From Mycolicibacterium rhodesiae JS60 (GTDB lineage: Bacteria; Actinomycetota; Actinomycetes; Mycobacteriales; Mycobacteriaceae): 64,000 nt of DNA. The stretch is from positions 62,001-126,000 of the forward strand of contig AGIQ01000004.1 in NCBI GenBank assembly GCA_000230935.2, read 5' to 3'. Both the position numbers and the translations under genes were made by a program. Shown here piece after piece: positions 8,274 to 17,653 of the stretch (the stretch's first letter is position 1; each line of letters opens with the position of its first letter). Under the pieces are notes generated by a model. The model had not been told where the DNA came from. It did no database searches and worked only from the letters and a program-made list of their open reading frames with translations.

Positions 8274-8719
8274 CAAGTTGGTTCCGGCGGGCAGGAGCGG
8301 AGCGACCCGGGGATTGGTTGAGGAGTTGGGCGCGCCGCCGCGACCGGCTCCGCGAGCGTCGGGTCGCCGATTTCATCTATCGCATTGCAGTGGCGGTCGT
8401 CGGGCTCACCGTGCTGCTGGTCGGAATCGTCACGATTCCCTACCCGGGTCCCGGCTGGGCCATCGTGTTCGTCGGCCTGGCGATCCTGGCCACCGAGTTC
8501 TACTGGGCGCACCGCACCCTGTCGTTCACCCGCAACCGCTATGACAGTGCCATGTCGTGGTTCCGCAGGCAGGGCTGGTTCGTCCAAGCGCTCGGTGCGG
8601 TATTCACCGCAGCAGTGGTGGTGGTCACGCTGTGGCTGGTCGGTGCGGTGGGCTGGACGGCGGGACTGCTGGGGTTGGATCATCCCGCTTTGGACAGCCC
8701 CATCGGCCTCGGTGCCTGA
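8270..8719 (+). CDS. TIGR02611-type small integral membrane protein
   Basis: 149 residues starting with GTG at 8270. A basic N-terminus (RSWARRRDRLRERR) precedes one hydrophobic hairpin at about 38-75 containing the family signature TIPYPGPGWAIVFVGLAILATE. A second hydrophobic segment lies at about 105-135. This matches the actinobacterial TIGR02611 proteins commonly found upstream of thrS. The function is unknown. It overlaps the thioesterase gene by four bases, and thrS starts 62 bp after its stop. Confidence 0.82.
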   Translation: MTSWFRRAGAERPGDWLRSWARRRDRLRERRVADFIYRIAVAVVGLTVLLVGIVTIPYPGPGWAIVFVGLAILATEFYWAHRTLSFTRNRYDSAMSWFRRQGWFVQALGAVFTAAVVVVTLWLVGAVGWTAGLLGLDHPALDSPIGLGA

Positions 8720-8781
8720 CCAGCGCCCCGATAGCATGGTCGGCGATTAGCCGTCTCCCCAACAGCTGAAAGAGGCCAGCA

Positions 8782-10842
8782 ATGAGCGCCCCCGCACACC
8801 CCGCCCCCGCAGCCCCGATCCGGGTGCCTGCCGGGACCACCGCGGGCGCGGCAGTGCGCGAGGCCGGATTACCCAGGCGCGGCGAGCCCGGCGCGATCGT
8901 CGTCGTGCGCGACGGCGAGGGCAAGCTGCGCGATCTGAGCTGGGTGCCCGACGTCGACGTCGAGGTCATCCCGGTGGCCGCTGACACCGACGAGGGCCGC
9001 AGCGTGATCCGGCACTCGGCCGCCCACGTGCTCGCCCAGGCGGTGCAGGAACTCTTCCCGCAAGCCAAGCTGGGCATCGGCCCGCCGATCACCGACGGCT
9101 TTTACTACGACTTCGACGTGCCCGAGGCCTTCACGCCCGAGGACCTCGAGGCGTTGGAGAAGCGGATGCGCAAGATCGTCAAGGACGGTCAGCTGTTCTC
9201 GCGGCGGGTGTACGAGTCCAAAGAACAAGCGCGAGGCGAACTCGCCGGCGAGCCCTACAAGCTCGAGCTGGTCTCGGGAGATCTGACCAAGTCCGACGAT
9301 CCTGAAGTCATGGAAGTCGGCGGTGACGAGTTGACCGCCTACGACAATCTCAATCCCCGCACCCGCGAACGTATTTGGGGTGACCTGTGCCGCGGCCCGC
9401 ACATTCCCACCACCAAGGACATCCCCGCGTTCAAGCTCACCCGGAGTTCGGCCGCGTACTGGCGCGGTGACCAGAGCAACGCCAGCCTGCAACGCATCTA
9501 CGGCACCGCATGGGAATCGCAGGAGGCGCTGGACCGTCACCTCGAACTGATCGAGGAGGCGCAGCGCCGCGACCACCGCAGGCTCGGGGTCGAACTCGAC
9601 CTGTTCAGTTTCCCCGACGAAATCGGGTCGGGCCTGGCCGTTTTCCATCCCAGGGGCGGCATCATCCGGCGTGAGCTGGAGGACTACTCGCGGCGCAAGC
9701 ACGAGCAAGCCGGCTACGAATTCGTCAATACCCCGCACATCACCAAGGAACAGCTCTACATCACCTCGGGACACCTGGAGTGGTACGCCGACGGCATGTA
9801 CCCCCCGATGCACATCGACGCCGAGTTCGACGAGGACGGCAAGCTGCGCAAGCCGGGGCAGGACTACTACCTCAAGCCGATGAACTGCCCGATGCACCAC
9901 CTGATCTATCGGTCGCGTGGGCGGTCATATCGGGAACTTCCGTTGCGGCTCTTCGAGTTTGGCAGCGTGTACCGGTACGAGAAGTCGGGTGTGGTGCACG
10001 GCCTTACCCGCGTGCGCGGCATGACCCAGGACGATGCCCACATCTACACCACCCGCGAGCAGATGCGCGACGAGCTGTCCTCCCTGCTGCGGTTCGTGCT
10101 CGAACTGCTCGCCGACTACGGCCTCGACGACTTCTATCTGGAGCTGTCCACCAAGAACCCGGAGAAGGCCGTCGGCTCCGACGAAATGTGGGACGAGGCC
10201 ACCGAGACGTTGCGTGAGGTCGCCGAGGCGTCCGGTCTGCACCTGGTGCCCGATCCCGGTGGTGCGGCGTTCTACGGACCCAAGATCTCCGTCCAGGTCA
10301 AGGATGCGCTCGGCCGCAGTTGGCAGATGTCGACCATCCAACTCGACTTCAACATGCCCGACCGATTCGAGCTCGAGTACACCGCCGCCGACGGCACCCG
10401 GCAGCGCCCGGTGTTGATCCACCGTGCGCTGTTCGGATCGATCGAGCGGTTCTTCGGCGTGCTCACCGAGCACTACGCCGGTGCCTTCCCGGCGTGGCTG
10501 GCGCCGGTGCAGGTGGTTGGCATCCCCGTCGCCGAGGCGCACGAGGCATACCTGAAAGACGTTGCTGCCGAGCTGAGATCGCACGGTGTGCGGGTCGAGG
10601 TCGACACCAGCGACGACCGGATGGCCAAGAAGATCGTCAACCACACCAACCTGAAGGTGCCGTTCATGCTCCTTGCGGGCGACCGCGACGTGGACGCCGG
10701 AGCGGTGAGCTTCCGGTTCGGTGACCGCACCCAGATCAATGGAGTGCCGCGGCATCAGGCCGTCGCGACGATTGTGAAGTGGATCGCTGATCGCGAAAAT
10801 GCCGTTCCCACAGCCGAACTGGTGAAGGTCGACGGTGCCTGA
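8782..10842 (+). CDS. thrS: Threonyl-tRNA synthetase
   Basis: 686 residues, the normal length. The order is an N-terminal TGS-like domain, an editing domain with the HxxxH zinc-type motif in [12 protein letters not shown] and the cysteine region LCRGPHIP, then the class II catalytic core. Core motifs are visible: [11 protein letters not shown] with the zinc-binding Cys/His, motif 2 [23 protein letters not shown] and motif 3 [11 protein letters not shown]. The anticodon-binding domain ends the protein ([16 protein letters not shown]). It charges tRNA-Thr in the cytosol. AAGAGG lies about 10 bases ahead of the ATG. It leads the run into the phosphatidylinositol mannoside genes, as in M. tuberculosis. 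Confidence 0.98.
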   Translation: MSAPAHPAPAAPIRVPAGTTAGAAVREAGLPRRGEPGAIVVVRDGEGKLRDLSWVPDVDVEVIPVAADTDEGRSVIRHSAAHVLAQAVQELFPQAKLGIGPPITDGFYYDFDVPEAFTPEDLEALEKRMRKIVKDGQLFSRRVYESKEQARGELAGEPYKLELVSGDLTKSDDPEVMEVGGDELTAYDNLNPRTRERIWGDLCRGPHIPTTKDIPAFKLTRSSAAYWRGDQSNASLQRIYGTAWESQEALDRHLELIEEAQRRDHRRLGVELDLFSFPDEIGSGLAVFHPRGGIIRRELEDYSRRKHEQAGYEFVNTPHITKEQLYITSGHLEWYADGMYPPMHIDAEFDEDGKLRKPGQDYYLKPMNCPMHHLIYRSRGRSYRELPLRLFEFGSVYRYEKSGVVHGLTRVRGMTQDDAHIYTTREQMRDELSSLLRFVLELLADYGLDDFYLELSTKNPEKAVGSDEMWDEATETLREVAEASGLHLVPDPGGAAFYGPKISVQVKDALGRSWQMSTIQLDFNMPDRFELEYTAADGTRQRPVLIHRALFGSIERFFGVLTEHYAGAFPAWLAPVQVVGIPVAEAHEAYLKDVAAELRSHGVRVEVDTSDDRMAKKIVNHTNLKVPFMLLAGDRDVDAGAVSFRFGDRTQINGVPRHQAVATIVKWIADRENAVPTAELVKVDGA

Positions 10843-11386
10843 CGAACCGGAGGCGATCACCGACCGGGGCATCGGGCAGCCCGACCGGCTGCAGCGCCTG
10901 TGGACCCCGCACCGGATGAGCTACATCCTGGACGTGCCCGCCCAGAAGTCCGCCGGACCGTCCCGGCCGTTCACCGACATCCCCACCCTGCCCGACGAAG
11001 ACGGCCTGGTGGTCGCCCGCGGCGAGCAGGTCTACGTGGTGCTCAACCTGTATCCGTACAACCCTGGGCATCTGATGGTGGTGCCCTACCGGCAGGTGTC
11101 GGAGCTGGAGGATCTCAGCGACAGCGAGAGCTCGGAGCTGATGGCCTTCACCCAGAAGGCGATTCGCGTCATCAAGTCGGTGTCGAGCCCGGACGGCTTC
11201 AACGTCGGACTCAATCTCGGCAGAGCGGCCGGCGGCTCGCTGGCCGAGCACCTGCACATGCATGTGGTGCCGCGCTGGGCCGGCGACGCCAACTTCATCA
11301 CGGTCGTCGGGGAAACCAAAACAATCCCGCAGCTGCTGCGCGACACCCGAACGCTGTTGGCCGACGAGTGGGCCGGCCAACCGTGA
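10835..11386 (+). CDS. HIT family hydrolase/phosphorylase (Rv2613c-like Ap4A phosphorylase)
   Basis: 183 residues starting with GTG, overlapping thrS by eight bases. The histidine triad is [11 protein letters not shown] near residue 140, preceded by [18 protein letters not shown] and [18 protein letters not shown]. The M. tuberculosis orthologue in the same position, Rv2613c, has been reported as a diadenosine tetraphosphate phosphorylase, so that is the likely activity here. The gene overlaps the next start (pgsA) by four bases. A plain HIT nucleotide hydrolase activity cannot be excluded from sequence. Confidence 0.92.
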   Translation: MPDEPEAITDRGIGQPDRLQRLWTPHRMSYILDVPAQKSAGPSRPFTDIPTLPDEDGLVVARGEQVYVVLNLYPYNPGHLMVVPYRQVSELEDLSDSESSELMAFTQKAIRVIKSVSSPDGFNVGLNLGRAAGGSLAEHLHMHVVPRWAGDANFITVVGETKTIPQLLRDTRTLLADEWAGQP

Positions 11387-12063
11387 GCGACTTCTACCTG
11401 TTGACCCGCGCCGCGTACACCAAGCTCAGCACGCCGGTGGCCAAGGGCGCACTCAAAGTCGGGCTGACCCCCGACATGGTGACGATCATCGGCACTGCCG
11501 GTTCGGTGCTCGCTGCGCTGATCATGTTCCCGATCGGTCAGCTGTGGTGGGGCTCGGTCGCGGTGTTCATCTTCGTGCTCGCCGACATGCTCGACGGTGC
11601 GATGGCCCGCGAACGCGGCGGCGGCACCCGGTTCGGCGCCGTTCTGGACGCCACCTGTGACCGCATCAGCGACGGCGCGATCTTCTGCGGGCTGCTGTGG
11701 TGGGTGGTCTTCAGCATGCAGAGCTCGTCGCTCGCGGTGGCCACGATGATCTGCCTGGTCACCTCGCAGGTGATCTCCTACGTGAAAGCGCGCGCCGAGG
11801 CCAGCGGGCTCGAAGGCGGCGGCGGGCTCATCGAACGCCCCGAACGGCTGATCATCGTGCTGGTGGGCGCGGGAGTCTCCGATCTGCCGTTCTTCCCGAT
11901 GCCGGTGGTTCTGCACGTCGCCATGTGGCTGCTGGCGATCACCAGCCTGGTGACCGTGGGCCAGCGGGTGCACTCGGTGCGCTGCAGCCCCGGTGCCATG
12001 GACAAGATCGCGCCGGCCGGCCCGCAGCCCGCCGGCGACGAGCCCGGAGGCACCGAGCAGTGA
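11383..12063 (+). CDS. pgsA: Phosphatidylinositol phosphate synthase (CDP-alcohol phosphotransferase)
   Basis: 226 residues; I choose GTG 11383, which overlaps the previous stop. The CDP-alcohol phosphotransferase signature DG-x2-AR-x8-G-x3-D-x3-D is complete in DMLDGAMARERGG...GAVLDATCDRISD (about residues 65-95). Six hydrophobic helices follow the usual layout. In mycobacteria this membrane enzyme joins CDP-diacylglycerol and inositol-1-phosphate to give phosphatidylinositol phosphate, the first step to PI, PIMs and lipoarabinomannan. Its place directly ahead of patA and pimA fits the M. tuberculosis pgsA1 (Rv2612c) context. The C-terminal tail is Pro/Gly-rich. Confidence 0.95.
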   Translation: MSDFYLLTRAAYTKLSTPVAKGALKVGLTPDMVTIIGTAGSVLAALIMFPIGQLWWGSVAVFIFVLADMLDGAMARERGGGTRFGAVLDATCDRISDGAIFCGLLWWVVFSMQSSSLAVATMICLVTSQVISYVKARAEASGLEGGGGLIERPERLIIVLVGAGVSDLPFFPMPVVLHVAMWLLAITSLVTVGQRVHSVRCSPGAMDKIAPAGPQPAGDEPGGTEQ

Positions 12064-13040
12064 TCAGCACACCGGGGCAGCTGTGGAAGGCGGGCCGCAG
12101 CCGATTGCCGGGTACCGAATACGTCAGCGATCTCGGCTACGCCGCCGGCTGGCGGATGGTGCGGGCAATGCCGGAGTTTGTGGCGCGTAATGCTTTCGAC
12201 GCCGGCGCCTGGTACGCGGCGCAGGGTGGCGGCCCTGCCCAGCTGCGCAAGAACCTGGCTCGGGTGATCGGTACGACGCCCGCCGAGGTGCCGGATTCGC
12301 TGCTTCGTGCTTCGCTGGCTTCCTACGCGCGATATTGGCGGGAGGCATTCCGGTTGCCCACAATGGACCACACCAAGCTGGGTCCGCTGCTCGACAAGAC
12401 CGCGTTCGGCCAGGAGCACTTGGAGGCCGCGCTGGCCGCCGGCCGTGGCGCGGTCATGGCGCTGCCGCACAGCGGCAACTGGGACATGGCCGGGGTTTGG
12501 CTGGTCCAGAAGAACGGCACCTTCACCACGGTCGCCGAGCGCCTCAAGCCCGAGTCGCTGTACAAGCGGTTTCTCGATTACCGCGAGAGCCTCGGTTTCG
12601 AGGTGCTGCCGCTGACCGGCGGAGCCGCGGAGCCGGCGACATCCGGCAGGAGTGAGCGGTCGGTCTACGACATCCTCGTCGAACGGCTGCGGGCCAACCG
12701 GGTGGTCTGCCTGATGGCCGAACGGGACCTGAGCCGCTCCGGGGTGCCCGTCGACCTGTTCGGTGAGGCCACCCGAATGCCGGCCGGTTCGGCCAAGCTC
12801 GCGCTGGAGACCGGAGCGGCGCTGTTGCCGGTGCATACCTGGTTCACCGACGACGGCTGGGTGGTCGACATCCACCCGGAGCTGGATTGCTCCAGCGGCG
12901 ACGTCGGCATCATCACCCAGGCATTGGCCGACCGCTTCGGCGCCAACATCGCGGCGCATCCCCAGGATTGGCACATGCTGCAGCCGCAGTGGCTCGCGGA
13001 CCTGTCCGATGAGCGGCGGGCTCGGCTCGGGGAACGCTGA
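12060..13040 (+). CDS. patA: Phosphatidylinositol mannoside acyltransferase PatA
   Basis: 326 residues from GTG 12060, overlapping pgsA by four bases. It is a lauroyl/myristoyl acyltransferase-fold enzyme with the catalytic HSGNWD (H-x4-D) at about 137-142 and the conserved FTTVAERLKPESLYKRFLDYR and ICLMAERD-type segment VVCLMAERDLSRSG. PatA acylates the 6-position of the mannose added by PimA in PIM1/PIM2 at the inner face of the membrane. The orthologue in the same synteny is Rv2611c. It ends in HMLQPQWLADLSDERRARLG and overlaps pimA by one base. Confidence 0.95.
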   Translation: MISTPGQLWKAGRSRLPGTEYVSDLGYAAGWRMVRAMPEFVARNAFDAGAWYAAQGGGPAQLRKNLARVIGTTPAEVPDSLLRASLASYARYWREAFRLPTMDHTKLGPLLDKTAFGQEHLEAALAAGRGAVMALPHSGNWDMAGVWLVQKNGTFTTVAERLKPESLYKRFLDYRESLGFEVLPLTGGAAEPATSGRSERSVYDILVERLRANRVVCLMAERDLSRSGVPVDLFGEATRMPAGSAKLALETGAALLPVHTWFTDDGWVVDIHPELDCSSGDVGIITQALADRFGANIAAHPQDWHMLQPQWLADLSDERRARLGER

Positions 13041-14164
13041 TGCGCATCGGCATGGTCTGCCCGTATTCGTTCGACGTGCCCGGCGGGGTGCAGTCGCACA
13101 TCCTGCAGCTTGCCGAGGTGATGCGCGCCCGCGGTCACGAGGTCAGCGTGCTGGCACCGTCGTCGCCGCATGTGGAGCTGCCCGACTACGTCGTCTCCGG
13201 CGGCAAGGCGGTCCCGATTCCCTACAACGGCTCGGTGGCGCGGCTGCGGTTCGGGCCGGCCACCCACCGGCTGGTCAAGAAGTGGCTCGCCCAGGGCGAC
13301 TTCGACGTCCTGCACCTGCACGAACCCAACGCGCCCAGCCTGTCGATGCTGGCCCTGCAGGCCGCAGAGGGCCCGATCGTGGCGACCTTCCATACCTCGA
13401 CCACAAAGTCGTTGGCGCTCAGTGTGTTTCAGGGCATCCTGCGGCCGTTCCACGAGAAGATCATCGGTCGCATCGCGGTGTCCGATCTGGCCCGCCGATG
13501 GCAGATGGAGGCGTTGGGCTCCGACGCGGTCGAGATCCCCAACGGTGTCGACGTCGCCGCGCTGAAGTCGGCACCGCTGCTGGACGGCTATCCGCGGCCG
13601 GGTAAAACCGTGGTGTTCCTCGGGCGCTTCGATGAGCCGCGCAAGGGCATGGCGGTGCTCGTCGATGCGCTGCCGAAGCTGGTGGAGCGGTTCGCCGACA
13701 TCGAGATCCTGATCGTCGGGCGCGGTGACGAGGACGAGCTGCGGGAGAACTGCGGCGAGCTGGCGGGCCACCTGAAATTCCTCGGTCAGATCAACGACGC
13801 CGAGAAGGCAGCCGCATTGCGCAGCGCCGACGTCTACTGTGCCCCGCACACCGGCGGTGAGAGCTTCGGCATCGTGCTGGTCGAGGCGATGGCCGCGGGC
13901 ACCCCGGTGGTGGCCAGCAACCTCGACGCGTTCCGGCGTGTGCTGCTCGACGGTAACGCGGGTCGGCTGGTTCCGGTCGACGACGCCAACGCGCTGGCCG
14001 ATGGGCTGATCGCCGTGCTCGACGACGACGCCTTGCGCACGCGCTATGTGGTGGCAGCCAACACCGCGGTGCTGCGCTACGACTGGCCGGTGGTGGCCGA
14101 TCAGATCATGCGGGTCTACGAGACGGTGGCCGGCGCCGGGGTCAAGGTCAGGGTCGCCGGCTGA
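13040..14164 (+). CDS. pimA: Phosphatidylinositol alpha-mannosyltransferase PimA
   Basis: 374 residues, a GT4 family GT-B enzyme that transfers mannose from GDP-Man to position 2 of the inositol of PI. The numbering matches known PimA active-site residues: GGVQSHI near the start, His118 in ATFHTS, Arg196 and Lys202 in GRFDEPRKG, and Glu274 in the E-x7-E motif GESFGIVLVEAMA. The enzyme is membrane-associated without spanning helices. The ATG overlaps the patA stop. This is the committed step of PIM/LM/LAM synthesis. Confidence 0.97.
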   Translation: MRIGMVCPYSFDVPGGVQSHILQLAEVMRARGHEVSVLAPSSPHVELPDYVVSGGKAVPIPYNGSVARLRFGPATHRLVKKWLAQGDFDVLHLHEPNAPSLSMLALQAAEGPIVATFHTSTTKSLALSVFQGILRPFHEKIIGRIAVSDLARRWQMEALGSDAVEIPNGVDVAALKSAPLLDGYPRPGKTVVFLGRFDEPRKGMAVLVDALPKLVERFADIEILIVGRGDEDELRENCGELAGHLKFLGQINDAEKAAALRSADVYCAPHTGGESFGIVLVEAMAAGTPVVASNLDAFRRVLLDGNAGRLVPVDDANALADGLIAVLDDDALRTRYVVAANTAVLRYDWPVVADQIMRVYETVAGAGVKVRVAG

Positions 14165-15201
14165 TGAATGCGCCGTTGTACTGGACGCTGACAGCGCTGC
14201 TGATCCTCGTCCTGGTCGTCAGCGCGCTGCTGGCGCTGCAGACCGCCAACCGGCTGGACCGCCTGCACATCCGCTACGACCTGTCCTGGCAGGCGCTGGA
14301 TGGCGCGCTGGCCCGCCGTTCGGTGGTCGCTCGCGCGGTCGCTGCAGACACCTACCGCGGACGTGGAGAAGGGAAGCGGCTGGCGGCGCTGGCCGACGCT
14401 GCCGAACGCGCACCTCGCTCCGGTCGTGAAGCCGCCGAAAACGAGTTGTCGGCAGCCCTCGGGATGGTCGATCCCACAGCGATGCCGGTGTCGCTGGTCG
14501 CCGAGCTCGCCGACGCTGAAGCCCGGGTGCTGCTGGCCCGGCGGTTTCACAACGACGCCGTGCGTGACACCCTCGCGCTGCGGGAACGCCGTCCCGTCCG
14601 GTGGTTGCGCCTGGCCGGCACCGCCCCGCTGCCGACCTACTTCGAGATCGCCGAGCGCGCTGACACCACGACGTCGGGGGCCGTCGAGCAGGTGGACCGC
14701 CGCACCTCGGCGCGGGTGGTGCTGCTCGACGACCAGGGTGCGGTCCTGCTATTCTGCGGGTCCGACCCTGCCGTGCCCGGCGGGGTGGCTCCACGCTGGT
14801 GGTTCACCGTCGGCGGGCAGGCGTTGCCGGGCGAGCGGCTGGTCGACGCCGCCATCCGCGAGATCGCCGAGGAAACCGGATTGCAGGTGGATCCGGCCCA
14901 GATGATCGGGCCGGTATGGCGGCGCGATTCCCTGATCGACTTCAACGGCACCGTCGTGTCCAGCCAGGAGTTCTACTTCGTGCACCGCACGGCCCGGTTC
15001 GAACCGACCGCGGCCGGGCGCACCCCGTTGGAGCTGCGGTACATTCACGGCCACCGCTGGTGTGACTCCGCAACAATCGATCAGCTGGCCGCGGGAGGGC
15101 AGACGGTCTATCCGCTGCAGCTGGGCGAGCTGCTCGCGGAGGCGAACCTGCTGGCCGACGGACGTGGCGGCCCGGCGGGGGAGTTGCAGCCGATCCGCTG
15201 A
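14164..15201 (+). CDS. Membrane-anchored Nudix hydrolase (Rv2609c-like)
   Basis: 345 residues. An N-terminal hydrophobic helix (about 5-27, ALLILVLVVSALLAL) is followed by a helical spacer to about 175. The Nudix domain then has a perfect box: GQALPGERLVDAAIREIAEETGL fits G-x5-E-x7-REU-x-EE-x-GU. The ATG overlaps pimA by one base, as in M. tuberculosis Rv2610c-Rv2609c. The substrate is not known; its place suggests a nucleotide-sugar or CDP-lipid linked role, which is inference. It closes the PIM run and converges with a TetR gene 10 bp away. Confidence 0.92.
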   Translation: MNAPLYWTLTALLILVLVVSALLALQTANRLDRLHIRYDLSWQALDGALARRSVVARAVAADTYRGRGEGKRLAALADAAERAPRSGREAAENELSAALGMVDPTAMPVSLVAELADAEARVLLARRFHNDAVRDTLALRERRPVRWLRLAGTAPLPTYFEIAERADTTTSGAVEQVDRRTSARVVLLDDQGAVLLFCGSDPAVPGGVAPRWWFTVGGQALPGERLVDAAIREIAEETGLQVDPAQMIGPVWRRDSLIDFNGTVVSSQEFYFVHRTARFEPTAAGRTPLELRYIHGHRWCDSATIDQLAAGGQTVYPLQLGELLAEANLLADGRGGPAGELQPIR

Positions 15202-15211
15202 GTTGCTGGGG

Positions 15212-15886
15212 CTACGGCGTCCGTGACAGCCTCGCCCGCAATCCGTCGATGATCGTGTCGATGCCGAAGTTGAAATAGTCGCGGCCGCGCAGGTCGGCCA
15301 GTAGCGGCAGCAAGCCCGTCACGCTGTCCTCGACACCTTCGGTGGATTCGATCTCGTCGCCAAGCAGAACGACCTGATAGCGCCCGAACAGATAGGTGTG
15401 AATCATGGCGTAGGCCAGGAGGACGTCGGAGCGGTCGAACCCCGCACCGAGCAGGATCTCCATGATGGCGGTGATGAGCCGACGGTCGGTTCCGCGCATC
15501 CGCTCGAGCAGGATGCCGGCAATGCCGGGGTGGCCGTGCAGTCGCGCGTCGATATTGCTGAGCAATGTCTTCAGGCGGACGTCCCAGGGACTTCCGTCGG
15601 CCGCCGGTATGGGCACTTCGGCGAGCAGCCGCCTGGCGACCAGGTCCAGCAGTTCGGCCTTGTCCGAGACATACCAATAGGCGGCCATCTGTGACCTGCC
15701 CAGCTCGCGGGAGAGCCGGCGCATGGACAACGCCTCGAGTCCCTCGCTGCGGATGACAGCCAACGCGGCCTCGACGATCTGGTCCTCGGTGAGCGTCGGC
15801 TGCTTGCCCCGTCGAGGCGGCCTTGCTTCCGCGGGCGTTGAGGCGTTGGCGGCGGCGATCGTCACTCCCATCGACTGTCGGTTCAC
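15212..15886 (-). CDS. TetR family transcriptional regulator
   Basis: 224 residues. The N-terminal HTH (about 30-80: LTEDQIVEAALAVIRSEGLEALSMRRLSRELG, then YWYVSDKAELLDLV) is typical, with a TetR C-terminal domain of the tetracyclin-repressor-like type. It is divergent from the DUF35/thiolase operon, and the 143-bp gap contains a promoter-like element and an AT-rich palindrome, so it is the best candidate to regulate 16030-17594. It is the first gene of the lipid-catabolic island. The in-frame ATG at residue 6 is an alternative start. Confidence 0.88.
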   Translation of the reverse strand: MNRQSMGVTIAAANASTPAEARPPRRGKQPTLTEDQIVEAALAVIRSEGLEALSMRRLSRELGRSQMAAYWYVSDKAELLDLVARRLLAEVPIPAADGSPWDVRLKTLLSNIDARLHGHPGIAGILLERMRGTDRRLITAIMEILLGAGFDRSDVLLAYAMIHTYLFGRYQVVLLGDEIESTEGVEDSVTGLLPLLADLRGRDYFNFGIDTIIDGLRARLSRTP

Positions 15887-15939
15887 CGATGGTAAGTGAC
15901 GGTGGTGCCCACGGCCGGGAGACGCTCGCTGGCCTGAGC

Positions 15940-15967
15940 TTTACACCGAATTTTCAGCAGCTATAGT
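15940..15967 (+). promoter_or_regulatory. Candidate sigma-A-type promoter for the DUF35/thiolase operon
   Basis: TTTACA (15940-15945) and TATAGT (15962-15967) are separated by 16 bp, each one mismatch from the consensus hexamers. The predicted start at about 15974 falls just ahead of the palindrome at 15978-16002, a layout expected for a repressed promoter. Confidence 0.5.
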
Positions 15968-15977
15968 GGTGATTCGT

Positions 15978-16006
15978 TCAGATAGCACAATTATTTATCT
16001 GATTAC
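15978..16006. promoter_or_regulatory. AT-rich palindrome with island-wide 20-bp motif
   Basis: Perfect 7-bp arms TCAGATA (15978-15984) and TATCTGA (15996-16002) flank an 11-bp centre. The overlapping 20-mer acaattatttatctgattac (15987-16006) recurs without a mismatch at 51093-51112. A related site lies at 28061-28080. Probably an operator for one of the island regulators. Confidence 0.5.
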
Positions 16007-16029
16007 GTCTCGCGGAAGGACGACCTGGC

Positions 16030-16452
16030 ATGAGTCAGATGCAGATCAGGCGAGAACCGGTCGCCGAGGGCTTGTTCACCTGGCCGGCCACCGAGCCGCG
16101 GTTGATCGGCTCGGTCCGAGACGGTGAGATCTCATTCCCGGCCCGGGCCGGGGAAGAGGAGGTGTTGCTTCCGCGCCGCGGAAAGCTGTGGGCCTTCACC
16201 ACTCAGGAGTTCAGGCCGCCGTCGCCCCCGTATGACGGCGATGACACGTCGGCCTCGTTCCAGCGGTACGCACTGGGTTATGTCGAACTCCCGGGTCACC
16301 TTTTAGTGCAGGCCCGGTTCACCGAGTCCGACCCGGCCAGATTGCACATCGGTCAGGAAATGGAGCTGCGCATCGCGCCGTACACCACCCGGCCGGACGG
16401 AACCGAGGTGCTCACGTTCATGTTCGCGCCGGTGGAAGGAGACCAGTCGTGA
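16030..16452 (+). CDS. DUF35 OB-fold protein, partner of thiolase-like enzyme
   Basis: 140 residues. The C-terminal OB-fold part reads as DUF35/ChsH2-type (YALGYVELPGHLLVQARF, LHIGQEMELRIAPY), and an N-terminal EGLFTWPATEPRLIGS segment matches the family. The usual N-terminal zinc ribbon with two Cys pairs is absent: no cysteine is visible in the protein. DUF35 proteins form complexes with thiolase-fold enzymes and channel acyl-CoA or stabilise them; Ltp2-ChsH2 in steroid degradation is the best example. The stop overlaps the thiolase-like start by four bases (GTGA), supporting a complex here. Confidence 0.85.
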   Translation: MSQMQIRREPVAEGLFTWPATEPRLIGSVRDGEISFPARAGEEEVLLPRRGKLWAFTTQEFRPPSPPYDGDDTSASFQRYALGYVELPGHLLVQARFTESDPARLHIGQEMELRIAPYTTRPDGTEVLTFMFAPVEGDQS

Positions 16453-17594
16453 CCGAGGTGGCTATCGTCGGCGTGGGGTTGCACCCGTTCGGTCGCTACG
16501 GCGACAAGCTGTGCCTGCAGATGGGTGCGGAAGCCGCGCAGTCCGCTCTGGCAGACGCCGGCCTCGACTGGGCCCGGGTGCAGTCCGCCTACGTCGGAAG
16601 CTACGAGGTCTCAAATCCCGACGCCGTGATCGGTTGGCTTGGGTTGACCGGTATCCCGGTTCGCGGGGTGTTCAACGGCTGCGCGACGGGCGGCACGTCG
16701 TTGCAGATGGCGGCGCAGGCCATCCGGCACGGCGAGGCAGACATCGCGATGGCCATCGGGATGGACAAGCATCCCCGCGGTGCCTTCGCCGCCGACCCAT
16801 CGGTCGTGGGCCTGCCGCAGTGGTACGGACGAACCGGCATGTTCCTGACCACGCACTTCTTCGGGACGAAGATCAACCGCTATATGCACGAGCACGGCAT
16901 CAGCCACGAGAGTCTGGGCCGCATTGCCGCCAAGAACTTGAGCAACGGCGCGATCACGCCGCATGCGTGGCGACGCACACCGGTGACCGTCGAGGAGGTG
17001 CTGTCCTCGGAGATGGTCAACTACCCGCTCACGCGCTACATGTACTGCGGCCCCGACGAGGGAGCGGCCGCTCTCGTACTGTGCCGCGCCGATCTGGCCC
17101 GGCAGTTCACCTCCACGCCGGTGTTCGTCCGGGCGGCCGAACTGCGCAGCCGCCGATATGGCGCGTTCGAGGTGCAGAGTCCGTCACTGCCGCTGCAGAG
17201 CGCGCCCAGCCCAACCGTGGATGCCTCCAAGGCGGCCTACGAGGCGGCGGGGATAGGGCCCGACGACGTCGACGTCGCCCAACTCCAGGACACCGACGCC
17301 GGATCTGAGCTGATTCACATGGCGGAGAACGGCTTCTGCGCCGACGGTGAGCAGGAGAAATGGCTTGCCGACGGGATGACCCAGATCGGCGGCAGGCTGG
17401 CGGTCAACACCGACGGTGGCCTGATCGCCAACGGCGAGCCGATCGGCGCCTCCGGCCTGCGGCAGGTCTACGAGGTTGTCCTGCAGTTGCAGGGCCGCGC
17501 CGGTGAGCGGCAGGTGCCGAACTCGCCGCAGGTCGGTTACACCCACCTCTATGGAGCGCCTGGCGCGTCGGCGGTGTCCATCCTCTCGCGCTAG
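16449..17594 (+). CDS. Thiolase-like / lipid-transfer protein-type acyl-CoA lyase (Ltp-like)
   Basis: 381 residues with the SCP-x/Ltp thiolase fold: EVAIVGVGLHPFGRYG at the start, Cys78 in FNGCATGG, and the C-terminal NTDGGLIANGEPIGASGLRQ and GYTHLYGAPGASAVSIL. It has the Cys nucleophile position but lacks the C-terminal CxG of degradative thiolases. It is translationally coupled to a DUF35 protein, as in Ltp2 aldolases that cut steroid side chains by retro-aldol cleavage. A C-C bond cleavage in the island pathway is likely; whether thiolytic or retro-aldol is not decided by sequence alone. Confidence 0.82.
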   Translation: MTEVAIVGVGLHPFGRYGDKLCLQMGAEAAQSALADAGLDWARVQSAYVGSYEVSNPDAVIGWLGLTGIPVRGVFNGCATGGTSLQMAAQAIRHGEADIAMAIGMDKHPRGAFAADPSVVGLPQWYGRTGMFLTTHFFGTKINRYMHEHGISHESLGRIAAKNLSNGAITPHAWRRTPVTVEEVLSSEMVNYPLTRYMYCGPDEGAAALVLCRADLARQFTSTPVFVRAAELRSRRYGAFEVQSPSLPLQSAPSPTVDASKAAYEAAGIGPDDVDVAQLQDTDAGSELIHMAENGFCADGEQEKWLADGMTQIGGRLAVNTDGGLIANGEPIGASGLRQVYEVVLQLQGRAGERQVPNSPQVGYTHLYGAPGASAVSILSR

Positions 17595-17653
17595 GCTCCC
17601 GCTGATCGGCGCGACCTCCCGGGGATCGACGGATCGGTCGCTAATGTAGAGCG

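Noticed and set aside
8720-8781. T-box or other riboswitch before thrS
   Set aside because: The 62-bp gap is too short for a T-box and shows no specifier or antiterminator features.
15202-15211. Rho-independent terminator between the Nudix and TetR convergent genes
   Set aside because: The gap is only 10 bp and has no GC stem followed by a T run.
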